Positions 1 to 6,218 of a stretch of 7,138 nt of DNA are shown here, piece after piece. Under the pieces are notes generated by a model. That model saw only the letters and a list, made by a program, of their open reading frames with translations. It made no database searches and was not told the origin of the DNA. The translations under genes and the position numbers were made by a program. The DNA lies in contig JAVYAJ010000390.1 of NCBI GenBank assembly GCA_032229885.1, positions 1 through 7,138 of the forward strand, given 5' to 3'. Origin of the DNA: Anammoximicrobium sp032229885 (GTDB taxonomy: Bacteria; Planctomycetota; Planctomycetia; Pirellulales; Pirellulaceae). Numbering within the stretch: the first letter of the stretch is position 1; every line of letters starts with the position of its first letter.

Positions 1-3000
1 CGCACCACCAAACTCACCGACCCCAACGGCAACGTCACGTACACGGTGTACAACGACGACGCCCACGAGGTGCGCACCTATCGCGGCTGGGATGCCACGA
101 CGGGCACGACCACCGGGCCGATTGAAGTGGTGCGCACCTATCGGCCTGTGGCCGGGGCTGGTGCGGGCCAGCGGAGCGTGTACTTTGAGACACTCACCAG
201 TTCGGCGACGCCCACGGTCGGCGGATCGGTCGGGAGTTACGTGCCAACCGGCGCGGAGGCTATCGACGCCAGCAACATCGAATCGCTATCCCGGCGGATT
301 ACCAACGACGCGGGCCAGATCGTCGAGACCGACGACTACTTCTCGCTGGCTGGCGTCACCTATGTGCAGGCCGATGCCCGGTTGGGTACGGAGTCGAACG
401 ACAGCAGCACCGGCAACTACCATGCCACGCTCTTCGACTACGACAAACGCGGCAGGCGGCATCGCACGGAGGACGCCACCGGCACGATCACGCGCACGGT
501 TTTCGATGCGCGCGGGCTGATGACCGAAACCTGGGTCGGCACCGACGATGTGCCGACGACCGGCTTCTGGTCGCCGGGCAACAACGCGGGCGCGAACATG
601 GTCCAGACGACCGAGTATCAGTACGACGGCGGCGCGGACGGGGGCGACGGCAACCTGACGCAGGTTACGCAAATTCCCGGCGGCTCGGCAGCCGATCGCG
701 TGTCGCAGATGTTCTACGACTGGCGGAACCGCCTGGTCGCCACGAAGAATGCCGTCGAAACGGGCGAAACCACCGCCGACAACACGCACTTCATCCAGTA
801 CACCGACTTCGATAACCTCGGTCAGGCCACGGCCCGCTACACCTTCGACGGCGATACGGTGACCATTGTGGATGCCAACTCGGACGGCGTGCCTGACCAG
901 CCATCCGCCAGTCTCTTGCGGGCCAAGACCACGACGGAGTACGACGAGCAGGGACGCATCTTCCGCTCCACCCAGTTCGCGGTCGATCCTGCCACGGGCA
1001 GCATCTCCTCGACCGGCCTGGCGACCGACACCTGGCGCGACCACCGGGGCCAGGTCATCAAGACGCAATCCCCCGGCGCGGCGGCTCAAAAATTTGCCTA
1101 TGACGGCGCGGGCCGCACGATCGTGTCGTACCTGACCGACGCCACGGGAGATAGCGGCTGGTCGGATGCCGACGATGTGACGGGCGACACGGTGCTCGAA
1201 CAGACCGAAACCATGTTCGACGCCGGCGGCAACGCGATCCTGACGACGCGCCGCGCCCGGTTCCACGACGCCACCGCTACCGGCGCGCTGGGCACTCCCA
1301 CGAGCGGCGTCCCGGCGCGTGTGAGTTATCAGGCCGCCTATTTCGACGCGGCCAATCGCCTGACGCACTCGGTCGATGTCGGCACCAACGGCGGCACGGC
1401 CTACACCCGCCCCGGCACGCCGCCAGCCCGCTCCGACACCGCCCTGGTGACGAGCTACGATTACGACGCCGCCGGACGCATCGACACCGTGACCGACCCG
1501 CGGGGGCTGGCGACGAAGTCGTTCTTCGATCTGCTGGGGCGCACGACGCAAAGCGTGGCCAACTACATCGATGGCATGCCATCGGACGCGGACGACCAGA
1601 CGACCGAGTACACCTACAACGGCGTGGGGCAGACGCTGAGCGTGAAGGCCGTGCTGCCCGGTGGGGCATCGCAGGTCACGCAGTACGTACACGGCGCGAG
1701 CCAATCGCGCGGCGATGCCTTGGACGCCAACAACCTGATGGTCGCCACGCGGTATCCCGACAAGTCCACCGGCGCGGCCAGTGCCAGCGAAGAGGAGCCG
1801 GTGACGTATAATGCGCTGGGCCAGCGTCTGACTTATACCGATCGAAATGGTTCGGTCCACAGCTACAGTTATGACGTACTGGGCCGGATGACGGCCGACA
1901 CGGTGACGACGCTCGGCAGCGGCGTGGATGGGGCGATTCGGCGGATCGGCTACCGCTACAACTCCCAGGGGTTGCTCGAAAAGATCACCAGCTACTCAGA
2001 CACCGCAGGCACGACAATCGCCAACGAGGTACTGCGGGAATACAACGGCCTGGGGCAGATTACGGCCGAGTATCAGGCCCATGGCGGGGCAGTGAATACC
2101 AGCACGACGCCCAAGGTGCAGTACGCCTACAGCGAAATGGCCAGCGGGGTGAACCACAGTCGGCTCACCAGCGTGACGTATCCCAATGGTCGAGAGATCG
2201 ATTACAATTACACCAGTGGGACTGATGACGCCATCAGCCGCTTGAGCAGCATCAGCGACAGTTCCGCGACACTCGAAAGTTACTCCCATCTGGGACTCGA
2301 TACCGTGGTCCAACGAGCGCACGCACAACCGGGCGTCGATCTGAGCTACATCAAGCTCACCGGCGAGAGCGTTGGCGATGGCGGCGACCAGTACATCGGA
2401 TTAGATCGGTTTGGCCGCGTGGTTGACCAGCGCTGGCTCTCGGGCACGACCGACAAAGATCGCTACCAGTACGGTTACGATCGGGATGCGAACCGGCTCT
2501 ACCGCGAAAACGCACTCGATGCCGCGATGAGCGAGTTGTACGCCTACGACGGGCTGAATCGTGTGACGAGCATGGAGCGCGGCACGCTCAATGGGACGGA
2601 GGACGGCCTGACGGGCACCGCCAGCCGCAGTCAGTCCTGGGACTTGGACGCCCTCGGCAACAGCGACACGGTAACGACCGACGGCACGGGCGAGGCGCGC
2701 ACTCACAACGCCCAGAACCAACTGACACAAGTGGGCGCGGCCAATCTGGCCTTCGACGCCAACGGCAATCTGACCACCGATCAGAACGGCAAAACCCTGC
2801 GTTACGACGCCTGGAACCGCCTAGTCGAGCAAAAGAACAGCATGGCGAGCGAGATCGTTTATGAGTACGACGGCCTGAACCGCCGCATTACCGAAGGCAC
2901 GACGGAAATCTACTTCACGACCGCGTGGCAGGCGATCGAAGAACGCAATGCGAGCAACCAGACCACTATTCAATACGTCTGGTCTCCGGTGTACGTGGAC

Positions 3001-3882
3001 GCGATGATTCTCCGCGACCGAGATACCAACGCCGACGGCACCGTCGATGAGCGCCTCTACGTCGCGCACGACGCCAACTGGAACGTCACAGCGCTAATAA
3101 ACACAACCGGCACGGTAGTGGAGCGTTTCCAATACGACGCCTACGGCAAGCGCACGGTCCTCGACGCCGCCTGGTCCTCAACCACCGAAGCCTACTCGTT
3201 CCAGCACGCCCACCAAGGCGGCAAAATCGACGCCATCACCGGAAAAATCAACTTCCGCAACCGCGACTACGACACGGACCTGATGCGCTGGGTTCAGCAA
3301 GACTACAAAGCCGGCTACGTCGACGGCCTGAATTTGTATCAGTATGAACGTAGTTCACCGGGTAATGTAGTTGATCCAACCGGCCTATGCTGCGCTAAGT
3401 CATTACGTAGCGCACTGGCGCTCATGAGAGAATATACTGATGCGCTCGCAAGTTTGCCGTTTGTGTTTCCCTTGCACAGCAATAATCCGCATCAGCATTG
3501 CGTCTGGAATTGTCGCATGACGCGCGTGATGGGGCCCGTCTTCGCCGCGCAAATGTCGTGGCAGAAAGAGCAGATTGATGCCGCGTTCGCGGACTTACGG
3601 GATTCTCTCCAGGCAGAGGATTGCTTTTGTTGCTTGCCCAAGTCCGCGAGGAATTTTATCGAGGATAGTGCTGACAGTGCCTGGCAGCCAAGCGACTTCC
3701 TGGATAATTCTGCTGGAATTGGTGTGGGGCTTACGATAGCCGATAAATTCCCGTGGAATGATACGCTCTGCGAACAAGCCTGCACGTCCATTGGAATAGG
3801 CCCGACCACTCCAGAGGGAAATGAACCCGGCAGCATGCGCCCGTTTGGTCCCAGAAGTAAGCCACACGCTCAATGCAATTAA
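1..3882 (+). CDS. RHS/YD-repeat protein with core domain and variable C-terminal tip (5' end outside window)
   Basis: The reading frame is open from base 1, and the first codons already encode a YD-type repeat (DPNGNVTYTVYN), so the true start lies upstream; the GTG at 46 is only the first possible start in the window. YD repeats recur throughout, for example YDAAGRIDTVTDPRG, YDVLGRMTADTV, FDANGNLTTDQNG and YDAYGKRTVLD. The RHS-associated core follows at about 3235-3387 (INFRNRDYDTDLMRW, then GYVDGLNLYQYERS, ending DPTGL). In characterised RHS proteins the repeats form a hollow beta-cage that encloses a C-terminal toxin, and the core marks the boundary where the toxin is cleaved off. The body has no cysteine before the tip, whereas the tip has ten. 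The body is GC-rich; the tip is clearly less so. Two DxNxDGxxD loops (871-897, 3022-3048) may bind calcium. Export route and N-terminal trafficking domain cannot be seen. Family call is very secure; the toxin role is inferred. Confidence 0.96.
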   Translation, partial: RTTKLTDPNGNVTYTVYNDDAHEVRTYRGWDATTGTTTGPIEVVRTYRPVAGAGAGQRSVYFETLTSSATPTVGGSVGSYVPTGAEAIDASNIESLSRRITNDAGQIVETDDYFSLAGVTYVQADARLGTESNDSSTGNYHATLFDYDKRGRRHRTEDATGTITRTVFDARGLMTETWVGTDDVPTTGFWSPGNNAGANMVQTTEYQYDGGADGGDGNLTQVTQIPGGSAADRVSQMFYDWRNRLVATKNAVETGETTADNTHFIQYTDFDNLGQATARYTFDGDTVTIVDANSDGVPDQPSASLLRAKTTTEYDEQGRIFRSTQFAVDPATGSISSTGLATDTWRDHRGQVIKTQSPGAAAQKFAYDGAGRTIVSYLTDATGDSGWSDADDVTGDTVLEQTETMFDAGGNAILTTRRARFHDATATGALGTPTSGVPARVSYQAAYFDAANRLTHSVDVGTNGGTAYTRPGTPPARSDTALVTSYDYDAAGRIDTVTDPRGLATKSFFDLLGRTTQSVANYIDGMPSDADDQTTEYTYNGVGQTLSVKAVLPGGASQVTQYVHGASQSRGDALDANNLMVATRYPDKSTGAASASEEEPVTYNALGQRLTYTDRNGSVHSYSYDVLGRMTADTVTTLGSGVDGAIRRIGYRYNSQGLLEKITSYSDTAGTTIANEVLREYNGLGQITAEYQAHGGAVNTSTTPKVQYAYSEMASGVNHSRLTSVTYPNGREIDYNYTSGTDDAISRLSSISDSSATLESYSHLGLDTVVQRAHAQPGVDLSYIKLTGESVGDGGDQYIGLDRFGRVVDQRWLSGTTDKDRYQYGYDRDANRLYRENALDAAMSELYAYDGLNRVTSMERGTLNGTEDGLTGTASRSQSWDLDALGNSDTVTTDGTGEARTHNAQNQLTQVGAANLAFDANGNLTTDQNGKTLRYDAWNRLVEQKNSMASEIVYEYDGLNRRITEGTTEIYFTTAWQAIEERNASNQTTIQYVWSPVYVDAMILRDRDTNADGTVDERLYVAHDANWNVTALINTTGTVVERFQYDAYGKRTVLDAAWSSTTEAYSFQHAHQGGKIDAITGKINFRNRDYDTDLMRWVQQDYKAGYVDGLNLYQYERSSPGNVVDPTGLCCAKSLRSALALMREYTDALASLPFVFPLHSNNPHQHCVWNCRMTRVMGPVFAAQMSWQKEQIDAAFADLRDSLQAEDCFCCLPKSARNFIEDSADSAWQPSDFLDNSAGIGVGLTIADKFPWNDTLCEQACTSIGIGPTTPEGNEPGSMRPFGPRSKPHAQCN
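69..143 (+). repeat. 15-base direct repeat containing a 10-base palindrome, one 60-base period apart
   Basis: GGTGCGCACCTATCG occurs at 69-83 and again at 129-143, inside the RHS coding region, in the same frame and exactly 20 codons apart. Both encode VRTYR. Each copy contains the perfect palindrome GGTGCGCACC. The spacing fits the period of YD repeats, so duplication of a repeat unit is the simplest explanation. Confidence 0.75.
3388..3879 (+). other. Variable, cysteine-rich C-terminal tip of the RHS protein (candidate toxin domain)
   Basis: This is the part of the RHS protein after DPTGL, about 164 residues. Residue numbers count from the GTG at 46. It contains HCxxxC (H1151, C1152, C1156) followed by RMTR and G, then KExxD (K1174, E1175, D1178), then DSADSAW and DNSAGIG (D1220, N1221, G1224), and further cysteine pairs (CFCC, and C-x3-C near TLCEQAC). 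The order HC..NC, G, KE..D, D..DN..G resembles tips I have seen on other bacterial RHS proteins and loosely recalls domains built around an (F/L)RHxxWN helix and a later DxxNNxxG. I cannot name the family with certainty. RHS proteins typically carry effector domains here, often nucleases or other enzymes; conserved H, C, K, E and D residues would suit a metal-bound or enzymatic fold. Composition and codon use differ from the body, as expected for an exchangeable tip. Confidence 0.7.
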
Positions 3883-3907
3883 TAATTGAGGTTGATTTCC
3901 GGTACGT

Positions 3908-3913
3908 GGAGGG
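3908..3913 (+). promoter_or_regulatory. Ribosome binding site that sets a GTG start for the SUMF1-like gene
   Basis: GGAGGG lies 7 bases before the GTG at 3921. The upstream in-frame ATG at 3873 overlaps the end of the RHS gene and has no purine-rich site before it (preceding bases are CACACGCTCA). This decides for the GTG start, which also places a hydrophobic stretch at the protein N-terminus. Confidence 0.7.
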
Positions 3914-3920
3914 ATTCTTC

Positions 3921-4916
3921 GTGACTAATAATCTAGCATCTGTCGCGATGGTGGTCGAGATTGCTGCGTTGGTTGCCGCAACTTGCGCCGGGCCTACCCC
4001 TACTGTTGCCGCCGACGCCGGGACAGAGCCGTGCAAGGGCCGGCCGGAGGTCCAGGTGAACGATCCCACAGGCGCTGCTATCGAATTAGTGTATATCAAG
4101 CCTGGGTCGTTCCTTATGGGACGAGCCATCAAGATACCGACGATCGGTGCCATTCTTGGAGGTCCAGTCGATAAGTTGGACGATGGCCCACCACGGCGGG
4201 TGACGATCACCAAGGGGTACTACCTGGCAAAGTACAAAGTGACGGTGGCCCAATACTGCGCATTCTTAAATGAGCAGCCGGAAGCAAAACAGACTGAGTT
4301 TGTTCGACTTGCTCCTGTGGCCCCTTCTGCCCGTCTGGTGAAGAAGAACGGCAAATATGTTCCCCACAAAGGCGTCGAGAACGCCTCTATCAATACGGCA
4401 ACGTGGTCGGGGGCGAATGAGTATTGTTACTGGCTCTCAAAGAAGACAGGCCAAACCTTCCGCCTGCCAACTGAGGCTGAGTGGGAATTTGCCGCGCGAG
4501 GCCCTGAAGGAAGGCTATATCCTTGGGGCAATGAACCTTCTGGCAGGCATGATTACGAGGACTTTCAGGACAAGACGAAGTACCCTGATCCCTGGAGTGC
4601 CGATCCCGTGGATGCGTTTCCTCACAATAGAACCCCAAACGGCCTAGCCCGCATGGTGGACGCCGTAGGGGAATGGGCTTCGGACTATTATGCAGAGTAT
4701 CCCAGCAAGGATGAAGTTGACCCCGTGGGGCCAAAAGGTCAGCACGAGCAGGAACGCGACCTGAAAGGCTCGAGAGTTCTTCGCGGAAGGTGGCAAAGTC
4801 TTACTGACCGCAGTGCTGGTAGCGCTGAGCTAAAAGCTTTCCTGTTTAGAGGCGTCAGCGGAGTTTACGGTTTTCGAGTACTGATGGAGTGCGACGCAAA
4901 GCCTAAAGCGCATTGA
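3921..4916 (+). CDS. SUMF1/FGE-fold protein, probably exported and without the FGE catalytic cysteines
   Basis: From the GTG the protein has 331 residues. Residues 1-33 are hydrophobic and Ala/Val-rich, ending at a possible AxA cleavage site (VAADA), but lack the usual positive N-terminal charge, so the signal peptide is only probable. The SUMF1/DUF323 fold follows: ELVYIKPGSFLMGR (about 55-68), PRRVTITKGYYLAKYKVTVAQY, the hallmark RLPTEAEWEFAARG (181-194), YPWGN, NGLARMVDAVGEWASDYY (usually GL.DM.GNVWEW), RVLRGRW (285-291) and YGFRVL (316-321). True formylglycine-generating enzymes carry a cysteine pair in the segment after RGGSW; here that segment reads LTDRSAGSAELKAF with no cysteine, so sulfatase activation is unlikely and a binding or structural role is more plausible. 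The gene begins 38 bases after the RHS stop and is probably co-transcribed. Its place right after the tip makes it a positional candidate for an immunity or accessory protein, though SUMF1 folds are not classical immunity proteins. Confidence 0.88.
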   Translation: MTNNLASVAMVVEIAALVAATCAGPTPTVAADAGTEPCKGRPEVQVNDPTGAAIELVYIKPGSFLMGRAIKIPTIGAILGGPVDKLDDGPPRRVTITKGYYLAKYKVTVAQYCAFLNEQPEAKQTEFVRLAPVAPSARLVKKNGKYVPHKGVENASINTATWSGANEYCYWLSKKTGQTFRLPTEAEWEFAARGPEGRLYPWGNEPSGRHDYEDFQDKTKYPDPWSADPVDAFPHNRTPNGLARMVDAVGEWASDYYAEYPSKDEVDPVGPKGQHEQERDLKGSRVLRGRWQSLTDRSAGSAELKAFLFRGVSGVYGFRVLMECDAKPKAH

Positions 4917-4927
4917 TACTTGTATCG

Positions 4928-5150
4928 TTGACCGAAGAGTTTCAGGAGCACTCGGGCCCGGTCAACATGGCCACCAGTCCCAGCGTGGAGTACGTGTTCA
5001 GCGAAATGGTCTCCGGGGCGAATCACAGCCGACCCGTGCGTACGGTGTATCCGAACGGGCGAATCGTGCGCAGCGAGTACGGCGCAAGCGGCGGGTTGAA
5101 CGATCGCATCAGCCGGTTGGAGTTTCTGGCGGACGACGCTTCGGGCGGCA
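4928..5150 (+). pseudogene. Orphan internal fragment of a second RHS protein
   Basis: In the frame starting TTG at 4928 the translation LTEEFQEHSGPVN, then SVEYVFSEMVSGANHSR, VYPNGR and NDRISRLEFL aligns with ITAEYQAHGGAVN, KVQYAYSEMASGVNHSR, TYPNGR and DDAISRLSSI of the intact RHS gene (about 2059-2280). About half the residues match and the DNA is also similar, so it is a diverged copy of the same segment and not a recent duplication. There is no RHS start, core or tip attached. Similarity stops near LADDASGG; after that the frame stays open to 5422 but no longer looks like RHS. It begins 11 bases after the SUMF1-like stop, which suggests a recombination joint. It is probably not translated into anything useful. 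Confidence 0.85.
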
Positions 5151-5318
5151 TTGTGCCGCAAGGTCTTGCCGCGTTCGACAAAGAGGGTATTTTAACGAAG
5201 TCGGTTCCCCTCACGAGGGTTGCAAAACCTGTTTCGGCGGCACCACATTGCCAACGGCAGAAAGATCATCTATGCGCAGTAGCACCAACGTCGCCTTCCG
5301 AAAGCAAAGGGGGAAGCT
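5151..5318. other. Gap between RHS remnant and nucleotidyltransferase operon; possible promoter
   Basis: I see no convincing gene in these bases. A loose sigma-70-like pair, TTGCCG (5166-5171) and TATTTT (5188-5193) with a 16-base spacer, could serve the operon that starts at 5319, but it is a weak match. A short frame ending TGA at 5320-5322 (from ATG 5272, 16 residues) overlaps the next start as ATGA, but has no ribosome site and no recognisable product. Confidence 0.35.
5307..5313 (+). promoter_or_regulatory. Strong ribosome binding site of the 66-residue gene
   Basis: AAGGGGG stands 5 bases before the ATG at 5319. It is the clearest ribosome site in this operon and supports the small frame as a real gene. 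Confidence 0.65.
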
Positions 5319-5519
5319 ATGACTCCCGAAGCCGCCTTGGAAAAGCAGATCGAACGCTATCGAGCGATGAGCGGCGAAGAGCGGTTGAAAATCGCGCTCG
5401 ACCTCCACGCTTTTTCTTGTGAGATGGCCCGTGAAGGAATTCGCAATCAGTTTCCGGATGCGGATGAAGCGGAAGTAGATCGACGACTGCGATTGCGATT
5501 GAAGGCCGCGAACCAATGA
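5319..5519 (+). CDS. Small helical protein (66 residues) paired with a nucleotidyltransferase
   Basis: The protein is highly charged and predicted helical throughout, with no membrane segment and no signal peptide. Its middle reads IERYRAMSGEERLKIALDLH, followed by REGIRNQFPDADEAEVDRRL. I recognise this general pattern (a short helix, MSGEER, a second helix ending near R.G.R..P.A...EV...L) from small hypothetical proteins encoded just before nucleotidyltransferase-fold genes in cyanobacteria and planctomycetes, but I know of no assigned function. Its stop overlaps the start of the next gene (ATGA at 5516-5519), so the two are almost certainly translationally coupled and may act together. By analogy with two-gene modules in which one partner has a nucleotidyltransferase fold, it could be an antitoxin or a binding partner; that is inference from arrangement only. 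Confidence 0.8.
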   Translation: MTPEAALEKQIERYRAMSGEERLKIALDLHAFSCEMAREGIRNQFPDADEAEVDRRLRLRLKAANQ

Positions 5520-6088
5520 GAACCGAACGGGAATTGCTGGTTGACTGCCTGGAAAGGCTCAATCGCCTGGGCGTTCCCTATATGCTCGTCGGATCAATGG
5601 CCAGCAACTACTGGGGCATTCCGCGCACCACGCACGATCTCGGTTTCGTGGTTGTCTTGCGGAACGCGGATGTTGAACCGCTTGCTGTCGCCTTCGGCGA
5701 AGGATTTGCCATCCAACCGGAATCGATCCGCAAGGCGTTTTCGCCACCGCATCAGTTCCATGCGCTGGATGAACAGTCGGCGCTGAAGGTCGATTTCTGG
5801 ATGTTGAAGGATGATACTTTTGAACGCAGTGCGTTTGACCGCCGACGAAGCGTTACTCTGTTCGGTACCGCGGCCTGGATCACGACCGCCGAAGATGTGA
5901 TCCTGCACAAATTCCACTGGCACAAGATTTCACCGTCGGAACGACAGTTGTACGACGCTGCCGGCGTTTATGCCGTGCAAGGCGACGCGCTCGACACCGC
6001 CTATCTCCGTCACTGGGCTTCCGTCTTGGGTGTCGGGCAGGAATTGGAAGCCTTGCTGTCCGGCCTACTCCAACCCAAATCAACCTGA
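5516..6088 (+). CDS. Nucleotidyltransferase-fold protein (AbiEii/DUF6036-like) with altered active site
   Basis: This 190-residue cytoplasmic protein has the N-terminal helix and GS motif of the nucleotidyltransferase superfamily: YMLVGSMASNYWG (22-34), then PRTTHDLGFVVVL (36-48). Family members usually read R.T.DIDFVV, where two aspartates hold the catalytic metal. Here the first is D41 but the second position is G43, encoded by GGT, one base from GAT. The third acidic residue is present in KVDFWM (D93). Later blocks also look typical: TTAEDVILHKFHWH (about 122-135), SERQLYDAAGVYAVQ and YLRHWASVLGV. The gene overlaps the 66-residue gene by four bases; GAAGG at 5501-5505 may assist its translation. 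Such proteins act in some systems as toxins or antitoxins that transfer nucleotides to RNA or protein (AbiEii, MNT). With G43 the protein may be inactive or have become a binding protein. The fold is secure, the role unknown. Confidence 0.87.
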   Translation: MRTERELLVDCLERLNRLGVPYMLVGSMASNYWGIPRTTHDLGFVVVLRNADVEPLAVAFGEGFAIQPESIRKAFSPPHQFHALDEQSALKVDFWMLKDDTFERSAFDRRRSVTLFGTAAWITTAEDVILHKFHWHKISPSERQLYDAAGVYAVQGDALDTAYLRHWASVLGVGQELEALLSGLLQPKST

Positions 6089-6111
6089 GCGGTACTCGCA
6101 CAGGTGACGTT

Positions 6112-6119
6112 ATACGTTA
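6112..6119. repeat. Left copy of an 8-base direct repeat flanking the transposase remnant
   Basis: ATACGTTA lies here and again at 6762-6769, on either side of the transposase fragment. It could be a target-site duplication or a chance match; no longer flanking identity is visible. Confidence 0.35.
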
Positions 6120-6218
6120 GTTCCTGCCAAAATGCTCCCGCGCATCATCGGCGAGAGCCACCAAGATTTTGCCGCCCCGCGGATCGCAGATAATTCGTTT
6201 CACGACTTCTGGCAGTCC
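6117..6218 (-). pseudogene. Possible C-terminal tail of an unidentified protein, fused to the transposase fragment
   Basis: On the minus strand, in a different frame from the transposase, a stretch reads GLPEVVKRIICDP, then RGGKILVALADD and AREHFGRN before a TAA at 6119-6117. It has balanced, protein-like composition and a natural-looking end, unlike the arginine- and serine-rich out-of-frame tail of the transposase over the same bases. It has no start of its own. The likeliest reading is that a deletion joined the transposase 5' half to the 3' end of another gene. I do not recognise the protein. The plus strand over these bases is also open for about 36 codons (VPAKMLPRIIGESH...), so the coding strand is not certain. 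Confidence 0.4.

Noticed and set aside
46..48. GTG as the start of the RHS gene
   Set aside because: The frame is open to base 1 and encodes repeat sequence upstream, so the real start is outside the window.
286..1860. A 524-codon open frame on the minus strand inside the RHS gene
   Set aside because: It is antisense to clear YD repeats, is very rich in Arg, Val, Gly and Ala as expected from GC-rich shadow frames, and shows no domain.
3873..3920. Upstream ATG start for the SUMF1-like gene, overlapping the RHS stop
   Set aside because: It has no ribosome site and would add 16 residues before the hydrophobic leader; the GTG at 3921 has GGAGGG at 7 bases. It is not fully excluded.
3921..4916. 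A true sulfatase-activating formylglycine-generating enzyme
   Set aside because: The segment where the catalytic cysteine pair should lie has no cysteine, and no sulfatase gene is nearby.
5272..5322. A 16-residue leader peptide whose TGA overlaps the ATG of the 66-residue gene
   Set aside because: There is no ribosome site and no recognisable sequence; the ATGA overlap can be chance.
5151..5422. Continuation of the RHS remnant frame to 5422 as one 169-residue protein
   Set aside because: Similarity to RHS ends near 5150, and from 5319 the frame runs through the better-supported 66-residue gene.
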